From Shinella sp. H4-D48 (GTDB lineage Bacteria > Pseudomonadota > Alphaproteobacteria > Rhizobiales > Rhizobiaceae), in the NCBI RefSeq assembly GCF_022637395.1, contig NZ_CP093337.1:2998501-3062500 (forward strand): a DNA stretch of 64,000 bases, given 5' to 3'. The notes under the pieces are model-generated. The model worked only from the letters and a program-made list of their open reading frames with translations, was not told the DNA's origin and ran no database searches. This document shows positions 6,981 to 15,930 of the stretch, piece after piece. Made by a program: the position numbers and the translations under genes. Each line of letters opens with the position of its first letter. Position 1 is the first letter of the stretch.

Positions 6981-8921
6981 TCAAATCGCCAACGAAAGCT
7001 GTGGTTGAGCGAAGCCGTCGACCACAGCATGCACTTCCTCTCCGTCCAGACGGCAGCGCGCGGCCAACCGCTCGGCCAGCTCGTGGAAGGCCGACCGATT
7101 GCGTTCGAGGATGTCGCGCGCACGGACTGCCTGCTCCTGAAGGATATCTTCGACGCGCTGCCGTAGGCGCGGATCGAACTGTCGAGCGTTGACGAGAGCC
7201 GCGGGATCGCGGTGTCCGTCCGAACCAAGGCTCTCTCCCATTCCTACGGTCGAGAGCACATAGGTCAGCATATTCGTGGCTTCGGACAGATCGACGATCA
7301 CGCCGTCGGTATGAGCGCCGTAAACCATCTGCTCGGCCGCCATACCGCCAAGGATATGGGCCACGCGATCCAGATGCCATTGATAGTCCCGGCGCGTCTC
7401 TCGCGTTTGCACGACGGCGGCACCCGCGACCTGAGCGGAGACCGCGGGGTCGTATTCCCGCTGCACGAAGACCTCGTGGACCCGCGCACCGAGAACGGCC
7501 GCTACGACGGCGTGACCGATCTCGTGAGCGGCAATGTGCCGGATGTCATCGTCGCTCCGTCGCGTACGCCGGGGGAATGCGCGGGCGACGTGCTGGTGCT
7601 TGAGTTTGCACCGGTCCCGCCGAGCATTCCGACGGGCATCGCGGGCGAGGCGCTCGAGGTCTGCGCCAGACATGCCCTCGGTGTGCCGGCCGAACAGGTC
7701 GAGCGCGAAGTCCTCGCCGACATCGAGGTGCTGCGCCAGGATTGCCAGACGCGCCTCGCGGTCGGGGAGCTTGATTCCGATATGCCGGTCAAGGCGACCA
7801 GCACGACGGAGCGCCGTGTCGATACCCGACGCATCGTTCGTCGCGCCGACGACAACGACGCCTTCACGCTCCAGAGCGCCGTCCATGCACTCGAGCAAGG
7901 CATTAACGACGCCCCGCGTCCACTCGTCAGCGCGGCCGTCTCCGATGCTGCCGCGCTGCACAAAGTTATCGATCTCGTCGATCAGGATCACCGACGGCGC
8001 ATGCAGTCGTGCCTCATCGAAGGCCGCTCGCATCGCGATGATCAGGTTTCCTTGATGACCGTCACCGGTTCCCAGCCACGCGGAATAGCTACCTGACACG
8101 AAATGGGCGTCGAGGGTTTTCGCGAGGGCCGCGGCATAGGTAGTCTTACCGCACCCCGGGGGTCCAGAAAGCAGGACTCCGTTGTCGACGTCGGACCAAG
8201 CGATGTCACCGCGACGCCAGTCGTCGATATCCCGGGCCAATTCGAGACCCCAGTTCTTCGCCTCACCGTAGCCATGCAGTTCGTCGAGCGGGCGGACGTC
8301 GGGGACGATCCGCTTCGGCGTCTTGTTTTTCTTCTCGTCCTTCTCCGCCTTCCTGAGGTCCTCGACGACCTTTGCGGCCGCCTCGGCTTCGAGCGCTAGC
8401 AGGTGCAGGTCATGGCTCTCGGGAACTGGGCGCGGCGACAACAGCGCGAGGCGGCGGTGACGCCATGGCATCGAGATCAGGAGCTTGGCCTCGTCGGCCG
8501 TGATATCGCGCCCCATCTCCGCAGCTGCCTGGACGACGAGTTCGGGGTCGAGTCCGACGTCGATGATACCGTCGGCGAGTCGGACGGACGGGTGACGCAG
8601 ATCGTCGTGTCCGGCCTCGGTCAGATACAGCGCGCAGCGCGCACCGGTATGACCGCTGTAAATGCCGTCGGCCGTCAGCAGGGCGGCGTCGTAAGCAGCC
8701 TGCGGCTTCACTCCGTCAACAGCTTCTTCGATGTCGCTGACGTGTTGGATTGCCTGAATGTAAGCCAGTGCCGGCCGAAGCCATTTCTCGGCTTCCGTCT
8801 CTTCGGGAACGGTGACAATGTACGTTCCCGACGCTTCTTGGCCGAGGGTGGTGATGACGTCGATGAAATGGAGGCGGGCGATGGCGGCCTCGAAAGAGGG
8901 CCGCGGGTCGAAGCGCGACAT
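6981..8921 (-). CDS. Soluble FtsH-like AAA+ zinc protease
   Basis: 646 residues. After about 200 residues of unrecognised N-terminus comes an AAA+ module with Walker A GPPGCGKTT (253-261), Walker B VILIDEID (311-318) and a second region of homology ending LRRAGRLDRH. An M41-type zinc site, AAHEIGHAV (HEIGH at 466-470), follows. This is the FtsH order, but there is no N-terminal membrane segment, so the enzyme should be cytosolic. It could degrade or remodel regulators or replication proteins of the element; substrates are unknown. The ATG at 8921 follows CAGGAG. It is followed closely by the phosphoesterase. Confidence 0.85.
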   Translation of the reverse strand: MSRFDPRPSFEAAIARLHFIDVITTLGQEASGTYIVTVPEETEAEKWLRPALAYIQAIQHVSDIEEAVDGVKPQAAYDAALLTADGIYSGHTGARCALYLTEAGHDDLRHPSVRLADGIIDVGLDPELVVQAAAEMGRDITADEAKLLISMPWRHRRLALLSPRPVPESHDLHLLALEAEAAAKVVEDLRKAEKDEKKNKTPKRIVPDVRPLDELHGYGEAKNWGLELARDIDDWRRGDIAWSDVDNGVLLSGPPGCGKTTYAAALAKTLDAHFVSGSYSAWLGTGDGHQGNLIIAMRAAFDEARLHAPSVILIDEIDNFVQRGSIGDGRADEWTRGVVNALLECMDGALEREGVVVVGATNDASGIDTALRRAGRLDRHIGIKLPDREARLAILAQHLDVGEDFALDLFGRHTEGMSGADLERLARDARRNARRDRCKLKHQHVARAFPRRTRRSDDDIRHIAAHEIGHAVVAAVLGARVHEVFVQREYDPAVSAQVAGAAVVQTRETRRDYQWHLDRVAHILGGMAAEQMVYGAHTDGVIVDLSEATNMLTYVLSTVGMGESLGSDGHRDPAALVNARQFDPRLRQRVEDILQEQAVRARDILERNRSAFHELAERLAARCRLDGEEVHAVVDGFAQPQLSLAI

Positions 8922-9020
8922 GGGTAGGCTCCTGCAAATAGAGATAGCTTCGCCGGCGCGGATGCGGCGGCGTGGGGGCTATCGGGCTATTCGGAGGGCA
9001 GACGTCATTGCTTGAATTCC

Positions 9021-9980
9021 TTATTCGTCCGCAACCATGCCGCGTACAATTCCCGTTGTCAACGCGGGCTTTCTCCGGGCCGGGACGAAGCGTCGACGCT
9101 TGGTTACCGAAGTACGATCGTCGGAATAGATATACGACGACGCGAGCGTGTCCGCCGTCGGCTCCTCGAAATGCTTGAACTCGTCGCCAACACTCTTCGC
9201 GATCATGGCCAGAAGGTCGTCAGCGAGAGAAGTCCAGGAGTTGACCCCGCCAGCTTTCACGGAAAGCCAGAATCGTTTCCGCTCGAAGGCAGGCGGATAT
9301 GGGTGCTTGCCAAGCTCCGTGATGACCGTAGTGATCTTTCCTTCCAACGCCGCGTCGGCTTCGGCAAGATAGGGATAGCGGTCGCCGAATTCGGCGACGA
9401 GCTTGTCAGAACAAACACGAAGATCGTCACGGCCGAAACCGAAGAACGGCCACCGGTCGTACATGTCACCGAGTTTGTAGGCCTCCCGCATCGCCTCTTC
9501 GCAGGCCATGAAGCGAAGTTTCATCGGCAAGGCGGCAGGGGTCGGAGGCGTATTGAAGTCGAGCTTTCTCGTGATCGCCGGGTTCGATGGGTCGTTTCCA
9601 TTTGTCCGCGGCGGTGTCGTCAGCTTGGTCTTCTTCGCGGACTTCTTCGGCCATTGACGGCTTCTGAAGTCGAAGGAGGACACCAGCACGTACTTGTCGA
9701 TACCGTCCACCGCGAGGAGGAGGTCGTTCAAAATCGACCGATCAGACGGTGCCATGTAGCACTGGAGATGATGGATATCGCAACGGCTCACAGCCGTGAA
9801 CCGAGCCCATACCGGTCTCATGTCCTCTGCCTCGTCGAGGCGAGCAAGATGATCGCCGACGGCCTTGTTGATAGCCGAGGCCTCTTCCGTGCTGACTTCT
9901 TTTTCGACGGTCAGCAGGATTGCCGGATGTGCGACGGAGAAGAGTTCGTCGTAGCGTTCTTGGGAAATCTCTGTCGTCAT
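9021..9980 (-). CDS. Hypothetical protein adjacent to rep
   Basis: 319 residues beginning MTTEISQERYDELFS. It is soluble, with a basic, low-complexity segment in the middle (KKSAKKTKLTTPPRTNG) and a basic C-terminus (TKRRRFVPARRKP). No catalytic motif is evident. It starts one base after the rep stop, so it is almost certainly co-transcribed and may assist replication or partition. About 100 bases separate it from the FtsH-like gene. I do not recognise the family. Confidence 0.7.
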   Translation of the reverse strand: MTTEISQERYDELFSVAHPAILLTVEKEVSTEEASAINKAVGDHLARLDEAEDMRPVWARFTAVSRCDIHHLQCYMAPSDRSILNDLLLAVDGIDKYVLVSSFDFRSRQWPKKSAKKTKLTTPPRTNGNDPSNPAITRKLDFNTPPTPAALPMKLRFMACEEAMREAYKLGDMYDRWPFFGFGRDDLRVCSDKLVAEFGDRYPYLAEADAALEGKITTVITELGKHPYPPAFERKRFWLSVKAGGVNSWTSLADDLLAMIAKSVGDEFKHFEEPTADTLASSYIYSDDRTSVTKRRRFVPARRKPALTTGIVRGMVADE

Positions 9981-9981
9981 G

Positions 9982-11589
9982 TCAGGCAGCCTTCTTCACG
10001 TCTTCGATTACATATGTCGGATGGCCATCGATCCATTTCTCGACCCGGCGATGAGCGAGGGATCGGAGCAGCTCTTCCTCGTCGTTCGGGGAGATGAGGA
10101 ATCGGAAATGGTCACGGACGTCGCGTTGCCCCGGGACGTAGAAATGCGCCCTCAGTACGATCTTACGGCTACCGTCCCAGACGACGTTGCTGAAGTGGGC
10201 AAAGATGTAGTCGTCGAGTTCGGCGGCTGATGCCGCGGGGTCGATCTCGATGTCTACATGGGTGCAGGTGTCGAGCGTCAGCTGTGGTCGCGTGTCAACG
10301 GCGACTTCGGAAAATACGGGAGCCGGAGACGCCGCGGTATCCTTCAGACGCTGAACAGGCTCCATTCTCTTCTTGCGGGCTTTCTCGGCTGGCACGCGGT
10401 TCTTGATCACGTGCAGAGACCCGACAAGGTCGCGGCCTAGTTCGGCTTCCTCACCGAAGAAGCCCCAGGCAGCGGCTTCGACGCCGTCGGCATCGATCGA
10501 GGAAAGCAGGTTCGCGCCGCGATACATCCGGGTCGAGCCGCCAGGCGTCAGCGGAAAGCTGTCCAGAGCCTCCTTGAGAGCGACCAGCCACGTCGCATGC
10601 GCGAAGGAGTGGTCGATGCCGAGGGTTTTGAACTTCTTGGCGACCCTCAGCCAGATTACGCTGTTGATCCTGTATCGCGGCTCGTCCGGCGCTCCTATGC
10701 GGTAACCGGCCTTCTGAAGCGGGACAGTGTTGGCGCGCACGGTGTGATGCGGATCAGCATTGACCCTGACACCGAACTCGATCTGTCGGACGGGAGTACC
10801 CTTCTTCGGGGCAGGCAAGCCGTCGTATGAAATCCGGACGTCGAATTTTCGGACACCCGAGAAGTCGACGATGGCTTTTGACAAGACCCGTTCCTGCAGC
10901 TTGCCGAACGGAACAGTGCCCTTCACCGAGGGAAAGTCGACGACCTCGGCGAGTTGCTCCGGCGTGAACGCCAGATCGAACCTGTTGACTTCGCCAGCCC
11001 GCCAGGGGTTCCTGGCAACCTCAAGCGCGATCCTCTTGTAGAGCATGTGGCTGTACTTTGACCTCATGCTGCCTCGGCCGAGCGCGTTGAGCTCGATATA
11101 CCCGTACGTTGGCATCGTTCTCATCAGCCAGCGGATCGGGTCGGGGAACTGGTAGCCGAGCGATGTCTCGCTATTCAGCGTGACTTGCCACGTCGTCAGC
11201 ATTTGGACACCGCGGAAGCTTCGGCCGTCCTCGCCCGTGAACGAGAGCTTGATCTGTTCCATCTTCGCCATAGAACGTTCGACCGCGTCCCGGCGGGCGT
11301 CAGGGCCAAGGAAGCGCAGACATTCGGCAAGCGGAATTTTGTACGAAGTCTTGGACATCGTGCGGTCGTTCTCATACGCCCGGGATATCAGCAGTTCGTG
11401 AAGGGCGAGATCGAAGCCCGTCAGGTCGACGTCTCCGTTGTCGATGACGACGCCCGCCAGCATTTCCGCCGGACGCGGCGACTGGGGCGCGATGACAGCA
11501 AGTGACGCTCCCTTGGCGAGGGCCTCGGATGTGCTGCCTCTCGGAGACGGCTGAAATGGCTGGCGCTTTATAAAGGGTGGTATCGTCAT
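9982..11589 (-). CDS. Rep_3-like plasmid replication initiator
   Basis: 535 residues. The segment at about 60-290 has the two winged-helix layout of iteron-binding initiators: an N-terminal helix-turn-helix region with YKIPLAECLRFLG, the SMRSKYSHMLYKRIALE block, FTPEQLAEVVDF, and PFGKLQERVLSKAIVDF followed by a beta strand (KFDVRISYDG). The C-terminal 200 residues are unassigned. The gene reads away from a repeat-rich, AT-rich interval containing iteron-like sequences. It probably starts replication of the excised element. The ATG at 11589 is preceded by GAGGGAACC. Assignment rests on pattern and context, not on a database hit. Confidence 0.7.
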   Translation of the reverse strand: MTIPPFIKRQPFQPSPRGSTSEALAKGASLAVIAPQSPRPAEMLAGVVIDNGDVDLTGFDLALHELLISRAYENDRTMSKTSYKIPLAECLRFLGPDARRDAVERSMAKMEQIKLSFTGEDGRSFRGVQMLTTWQVTLNSETSLGYQFPDPIRWLMRTMPTYGYIELNALGRGSMRSKYSHMLYKRIALEVARNPWRAGEVNRFDLAFTPEQLAEVVDFPSVKGTVPFGKLQERVLSKAIVDFSGVRKFDVRISYDGLPAPKKGTPVRQIEFGVRVNADPHHTVRANTVPLQKAGYRIGAPDEPRYRINSVIWLRVAKKFKTLGIDHSFAHATWLVALKEALDSFPLTPGGSTRMYRGANLLSSIDADGVEAAAWGFFGEEAELGRDLVGSLHVIKNRVPAEKARKKRMEPVQRLKDTAASPAPVFSEVAVDTRPQLTLDTCTHVDIEIDPAASAAELDDYIFAHFSNVVWDGSRKIVLRAHFYVPGQRDVRDHFRFLISPNDEEELLRSLAHRRVEKWIDGHPTYVIEDVKKAA

Positions 11590-12162
11590 GGTTCCCTCAG
11601 AAGTATTTCTACCTCAATCGTGGCCGTCGGCACTGCTGCAGTCAACAGTAAATCCCATTTAATACTTGTGATGGGATTCCCAATCGGAGTGTTAATAGGA
11701 TTTACTACTTAATTATTTCATTCAAATGACAATTTCCCGCGAAGAGTAGAGTGATTGTTGAAAGTAAATCCCGCGCATCCCTGTTCGCGGGATTATGTGC
11801 CTCAAAACCGGGATATATGGGATTTGAGGTTTTCGGGGGCGGTCATAAAGCCGGGATATATGGGATTTGATGAAGCTGACAAAACCCCGTGCCACAAGGG
11901 TTTTCTCGTCAACTTTTTTTGACTTTTTGCACGATTCTAAGTAGATACGCGCGGGGCGCGGAAGTTACATGGGACTTTTGATTTTTGGATTTAACGGGGC
12001 GCTACGCTTATTTTTGCTGTTCTTGACCGGAGATCGGAGCCGATGTCGAGAACACATTGAGCGGCAGTGTAATGCCAAGCATTGAGCGTTTACATGAAAA
12101 ACACTTGCCCCGAGGAGCGCCGGCACAAAGGATAGTAGCATCAGAGCCGCAGGGATCAAATC
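11590..12162. other. Putative replication origin with iteron-like repeats
   Basis: This 573-base gene-free interval upstream of rep holds CCGGGATATATGGGATTTGA twice (11808-11827 and 11851-11870, 43 bases apart). It also has an inverted pair AGTAAATCCCATT / AATAGGATTTACT (11647-11659 and 11694-11706), another AGTAAATCCC at about 11763, and several GGGATTT cores. The stretch 11694-11735 is AT-rich. Repeats next to an initiator gene plus an AT-rich tract are the usual parts of an iteron origin, and the inverted pair may autoregulate rep. No DnaA box was recognised. Confidence 0.6.
11881..11904. terminator. Hairpin with adjacent T-run
   Basis: AAAACCC pairs with GGGTTTT (11881-11887 / 11898-11904), followed after eight bases by seven T. 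It lies within the putative origin interval. It may be a weak terminator or a structural part of the origin. Confidence 0.3.
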
Positions 12163-12510
12163 ATGGCCGACCTACCGCTACAGCTCCTCGCCGAACTTAT
12201 CGACGAAGCCTACCGCCCAACGCCAATCCGTCAGCTGGCAACGGGCAAACGTAAAGCCTATCACGCTCAGGCGGTTGATAAGACCCGCGCCATGGTCGAG
12301 GCGGCTCTCGCTTCCGGGATCGTGCCGGTAAATCGGCAGCATATTCGTGACGCCCTGACGGATGCAGCTCTTCACCTCCTCGGTACGAACGGACCTGGTG
12401 CCGACGTGATCCGTAACGTCTTCAGTTCCGTGTTCGATGGTGATGCCGCCTTGGCGCTGTCGAAGGTCGAGGCGGGAAAGATCGAGCCGAGGTTTTTCAA
12501 GTCGCGTTGA
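12163..12510 (+). CDS. Hypothetical protein
   Basis: 115 residues, MADLPLQLLAELIDEAYRP…, predicted soluble and largely helical, with no known motif. It is the first plus-strand gene to the right of the putative origin, divergent from rep. CAGGGA lies about ten bases before the ATG. Function unknown. Confidence 0.6.
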   Translation: MADLPLQLLAELIDEAYRPTPIRQLATGKRKAYHAQAVDKTRAMVEAALASGIVPVNRQHIRDALTDAALHLLGTNGPGADVIRNVFSSVFDGDAALALSKVEAGKIEPRFFKSR

Positions 12511-12568
12511 ATTGAGAACGGGACGTCGATGTCCCACTGGTTCCTTGCATCCGACGGTACCATTCTCG

Positions 12569-13102
12569 TCAGGTAGTGATGAGGTAGTGAGAGAATTAAT
12601 CGAGATGCCGAGACCAAGAAACCCCGCGAACGAAGCCGGCCGGGCCGCTCAAGAGCGGTACACAGAGAAGCTTGCAAAGATCGGCGGAAAGCCGACGGAC
12701 GCCGTAGATGCGGCAATCTCTGCTGCGGTCGCGATTTATCGGGCCGAGGCCGAGGAACGGCGACAAGCGAAGAACCTCGAGCGCCTTGAGGGCATCGAAA
12801 GGATGGCGGCGTCTATTCTAGTTTCACGCGGTGGGAAGCCCGCACCGGTTCTTCGCGCTGTCCGTCTTAGGACCCGACGCCCTGACGTCGATGAGCTTCG
12901 CGTTCTGGCTAGTCATCCACTCGACGACGGCCGCCCTGGTCCCGCTCAGGACCTCTATCACATGACCCGACCTTGATTGCCGGGCATTTCCCAATGTTTT
13001 CGAGATTCTGGATATTGCCCGTTTCCCCCATTACTTCCTTGAAATGAATCCTCTTTCCGTGAAATCAAGTACTGATCAGGTAGTGATGTAGTTCCTTGCA
13101 TC
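12569..13102. repeat. Pair of short direct repeats flanking a small gene
   Basis: TCAGGTAGTGATG occurs at 12569-12581 and 13076-13088. GTTCCTTGCATC occurs at about 12540 and 13091. The two motifs are in opposite order at the two sites. They flank the gene at 12605-12976. They may be binding sites for an element regulator. The 12977-13152 interval holds no gene. Confidence 0.4.
12605..12976 (+). CDS. Small basic hypothetical protein
   Basis: About 123 residues beginning MPRPRNPANEAGRAAQERY. It has a basic N-terminus followed by a helical segment rich in Glu and Arg (YRAEAEERRQAKNLERLEGI), possibly a DNA-binding or coiled-coil protein. The frame extends upstream to 12437 by overlap with the previous gene, but the ATG at 12605 gives a natural start. 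The ribosome binding site is weak. No family recognised. Confidence 0.5.
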   Translation: MPRPRNPANEAGRAAQERYTEKLAKIGGKPTDAVDAAISAAVAIYRAEAEERRQAKNLERLEGIERMAASILVSRGGKPAPVLRAVRLRTRRPDVDELRVLASHPLDDGRPGPAQDLYHMTRP

Positions 13103-13114
13103 GCCGGCGCACAC

Positions 13115-13147
13115 GATCCCCTCAGCCAATAAAAATCTGAGGGGATC
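13115..13147 (+). promoter_or_regulatory. Hairpin sequestering the AbiEii-like ribosome binding site
   Basis: GATCCCCTCAG (13115-13125) and CTGAGGGGATC (13137-13147) form a perfect 11-bp stem with an 11-base AT-rich loop. The 3' arm contains the Shine-Dalgarno GAGGGG for the ATG at 13153. When folded, the hairpin would hide the ribosome binding site. This suggests translational control of the nucleotidyltransferase; a protein operator is an alternative. Confidence 0.6.
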
Positions 13148-13152
13148 GACAA

Positions 13153-14046
13153 ATGGCAAAAGTTTCCGGAATAGCTGAAAGCCTCGACGGACGTCTCAAA
13201 GCCGCCGTCCGAGCTCACGGCCTCGAAATCAACGCTCTTGCGGGCCGCACGCTCGCCGAAGGCATACTGCGCCACTGGCATCATGGCCTCGGCCCGTCGC
13301 CGATCGAGCTGAAGGGTGGCATGCTCTTCGACCAGCGCGCGCGTCCGACGTCGGATGCCGACATCACCGCCATTCGTCGTTATCTCCCGCACGAAACGCA
13401 CCGGGGCCTGCTTATCATCCGCGCGTTGTTGCAAGCCGAAGGTATGGACATCGACTTCCTGTCTGACAATGCGCAGCCGATCGATGTCGGCCACGGTGAC
13501 CCGGTCGAGAGATGGGTCGTCCGCGGCTCCGTCGGCGGCGTCAGGGCGCGTACACAGATCGACATCACCATCGGCCGTGGCTCGGACGCGTTTTCGTCCG
13601 CGACCGAGGTCACCGAAATCCCATCCTTCGTTCCGCGGGTGCCGGCGCTGACGATAGCGTGCCAGCCGATCGAGGCCGCGTACGCCGAAAAAATCCTCGC
13701 TGTCATCTGTCAGCCGACGACGGACATGCGCGTCAAGTATTTGGCCGACGTGAACGATGACCGCCTGTGGGAGGGCGTCGAGGTCGGCCAGGTCGTCGCC
13801 GAACTGGACCGCGTCTGCCGTCACCGCGGCATCGATCCGTCGGCGCTGCCGGAAACGCTGGATGTCACCGACTACGAGCGCTTGAGGTCGAACTGGTCGA
13901 AGCTCAGCCGTCCCGGTATGACGCCCATGTCCTTCGACGAGGCAATCGCCGCCGCCGACGACATCTGGCAGGACGTCCAGTACAGCATGTCCATGCGCCC
14001 GCTGCGGACGTATGCGCCCGCCAGACGGGTCGGGGGCATGCGATGA
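13153..14046 (+). CDS. AbiEii/AbiGii-type nucleotidyltransferase
   Basis: 297 residues. It has the features of the AbiEii-family nucleotidyltransferase toxins: IELKGGMLF near residue 52 (KGG), TSDADIT (DAD at about 68-70), and a later acidic site in TQIDITIGRG. A conserved block with a basic residue (AAYAEKILAVI) follows. Relatives transfer nucleotides to tRNA or proteins and cause abortive infection together with an AbiEi antitoxin. No AbiEi-like gene sits next to it. Instead, a PcfJ-like gene follows with an ATGA overlap. Translation may be controlled by the hairpin over its ribosome binding site. Confidence 0.75.
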   Translation: MAKVSGIAESLDGRLKAAVRAHGLEINALAGRTLAEGILRHWHHGLGPSPIELKGGMLFDQRARPTSDADITAIRRYLPHETHRGLLIIRALLQAEGMDIDFLSDNAQPIDVGHGDPVERWVVRGSVGGVRARTQIDITIGRGSDAFSSATEVTEIPSFVPRVPALTIACQPIEAAYAEKILAVICQPTTDMRVKYLADVNDDRLWEGVEVGQVVAELDRVCRHRGIDPSALPETLDVTDYERLRSNWSKLSRPGMTPMSFDEAIAAADDIWQDVQYSMSMRPLRTYAPARRVGGMR

Positions 14047-14921
14047 GCAAGCTGACGTCGCACCCTGAGTTCAATGCGGCGGCAGAGCACTTCATCCAGG
14101 CCTTGGACATGCCGGAATACGCCACCGGAGAAATGCGAGCATTGATCGAGTGCAGCCTCGTTCGAGTCTTCTTCCGGTTTTGGCTTCAGCAGACGGTCAA
14201 GGATGCGGTATGGATTGCCGTTGGTGAATTCATCGACGGTCGTCCCGCATTGCACCGCATCGACGGTTGGCCCGAGCAGGGAGACGGCGTTCTTGACCGG
14301 AAATGGATGCAGCGAGCGCGGCTATGGATCGACTGGGACAGCATAGACGTCTGGCACGTCATAGACTGGCTTGCGACCGCCGAGCGCGACAACCATCTCT
14401 GGCTCTACAGTCTCGACGACGAGGGGCACCCGAAGAAGCTGACGAAGTGCGGCACGCTCGAGCGTCTGGTTGTTGAAGCGACCAAGGGCCTCCGCTACCG
14501 AAGCGCTCAGCCCCAGCTCACCCTCGACCGAGATGAAGAGGTTCATGTCGCCGGCCTCGGCGACGGCCACAGCCTCGTCCAGATACTGACGCCGAACGCT
14601 CTCCGCCGCGAGGGCATCCGCATGCACAACTGCTTGCGCCACGGCGACCACGGAAACGTTCTCACCTCGACGCCTACACGCTATTTCAGCGTTCGCGATC
14701 CCGATGACAAGCCGATCGGCACGCTCGAGGTTCATCTCGGCCATGTCCGCCAGTTTGCGGGCCCATGCAATCTCGCCCCTACATCCGACGTCATAGACCG
14801 CGTTGCTGCCGTTGCTGACGCCTGGGGCTGGCATGACTTGCATGCGGCTACGTCCGAATTTCACGATCCGGATGACGATCCCCGCGTTGCCGCTGCCTTC
14901 GAAAACCGCCGGCGGATTTGA
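14043..14921 (+). CDS. PcfJ-like domain protein
   Basis: About 292 residues. The C-terminal half carries the PcfJ-like signature: EGIRMHNCLRHG, then YFSVRDPDDKPIGTLEV and QFAGPCNLAPT. PcfJ was named from a conjugative plasmid, but the domain is widespread on mobile elements and its activity is not established. The start ATG overlaps the stop of the nucleotidyltransferase (ATGA), so the two are translationally coupled. An upstream in-frame extension to 13767 is antisense-free but overlaps the previous gene and is rejected. Confidence 0.7.
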   Translation: MSKLTSHPEFNAAAEHFIQALDMPEYATGEMRALIECSLVRVFFRFWLQQTVKDAVWIAVGEFIDGRPALHRIDGWPEQGDGVLDRKWMQRARLWIDWDSIDVWHVIDWLATAERDNHLWLYSLDDEGHPKKLTKCGTLERLVVEATKGLRYRSAQPQLTLDRDEEVHVAGLGDGHSLVQILTPNALRREGIRMHNCLRHGDHGNVLTSTPTRYFSVRDPDDKPIGTLEVHLGHVRQFAGPCNLAPTSDVIDRVAAVADAWGWHDLHAATSEFHDPDDDPRVAAAFENRRRI

Positions 14922-14972
14922 TGCCGGTCTTTTTCGAGCAAACATAACCAGACCAGCTTTGAGGGGAGCGAC

Positions 14973-15320
14973 ATGAACAAAATTCACCTGACCATCCATT
15001 TTCCTGGCGGTGCTATCGATCCGATGGACCTGTTCTGGGTGCTATTCAATCACGACGTCCGTGCGATCGCGGAGACATACCAAGACTTCGAAACGATCAC
15101 CGCCCGCGACGCCTGGCGCATCGCCGAGGCCTTCGGAAAGGCCGCCGAGAACTCGTTCGACGTCTGTCCGATCAAACGTCAGTACTACCTCGTCCTGTCC
15201 GTCAACGGCTGCTACTCCGGCGGCCACGAGGGCATGTGGGAAGAGCTGTTCGACGATGGCGACGTCCAGCTTTCCTACGACGTAAAGGCTATGCCTGGTG
15301 AGGTCGCCGATGCAGCCTGA
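14973..15320 (+). CDS. Hypothetical protein
   Basis: 115 residues, MNKIHLTIHFPGGAID…, mixed alpha/beta, no membrane segment. Good ribosome binding site (GAGGGG eight bases upstream), the same motif used by the gene at 13153. It overlaps the next gene by 11 bases. Family not recognised. Confidence 0.6.
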   Translation: MNKIHLTIHFPGGAIDPMDLFWVLFNHDVRAIAETYQDFETITARDAWRIAEAFGKAAENSFDVCPIKRQYYLVLSVNGCYSGGHEGMWEELFDDGDVQLSYDVKAMPGEVADAA

Positions 15321-15615
15321 CATCCAGTCCCTCACCGCCCGCGGGCTCAAGCTACTCGGCAAACTCGGCATGCTCTCGCCCGCCGAGCGGTCGCTCGTTG
15401 ATCCCTACGTAACATGCCTGGAACTCTACCTCGACGAGACCCGGCCCGCACCGGCACAGACCCCGATGTCGAACGTCGTATCTTTCGAGGACGCCACTAT
15501 TGTGCGCCGCGTGCAGCGCGCCGAGGTCGAGCGCAGACGGGTTGCCGAGGTCCGGAAAGTCGGTCAGCATCGTAGAGTCGATGAATTCGGATGGGAGGTC
15601 TATGATGACGAGTGA
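15310..15615 (+). CDS. Hypothetical protein
   Basis: About 101 residues from the ATG at 15310 (a GTG at 15298 is in frame). It is helical at the N-terminus (LTARGLKLLGKLG) and basic in the second half (RRVQRAEVERRRVAEVRK). It overlaps both neighbours and so belongs to a tightly packed operon 14973-15862. Function unknown. Confidence 0.5.
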   Translation: MQPDIQSLTARGLKLLGKLGMLSPAERSLVDPYVTCLELYLDETRPAPAQTPMSNVVSFEDATIVRRVQRAEVERRRVAEVRKVGQHRRVDEFGWEVYDDE

Positions 15616-15862
15616 ATACGAAATCGGCGGCGATGAGTTGCTGACCTGGGCCGACCTGGAGCAGGACACCGACGCATCCGACGGCGACGACGCTCTGCAT
15701 ATCGACTGGGAAACCAAGTGCTATCTCCCCGCGCTAGACGGCAGCGGGCTGATCCGTGCGATCCCGGTCTACGGATCGATCGACGCCTGGATCAGGCGTC
15801 AGGAAGACCAGTGTCGCCTGGACACCGCCGACGCCATCTGCCAGCCGGCCGTTATCAGGTAG
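15602..15862 (+). CDS. Small acidic hypothetical protein
   Basis: About 86 residues, strongly acidic N-terminal half (WADLEQDTDASDGDD). The ATG at 15602 (or 15605) lies after GGGAGGT and overlaps the previous gene by 14 bases. Small acidic proteins on mobile elements can be DNA mimics or adaptors, but nothing specific is visible here. Confidence 0.5.
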   Translation: MMTSEYEIGGDELLTWADLEQDTDASDGDDALHIDWETKCYLPALDGSGLIRAIPVYGSIDAWIRRQEDQCRLDTADAICQPAVIR

Positions 15863-15930
15863 TCAAAACCAAGGCCGCTGCCTGTCCGGCTTTAGCGCAA
15901 ATGAGCACCAAAAAAGTGCACGCGGACGCA

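Noticed and set aside
14043-14921. Evidence of conjugation from the PcfJ-like gene
   Set aside because: PcfJ-like domains occur widely and no relaxase, coupling protein or type IV secretion genes are present.
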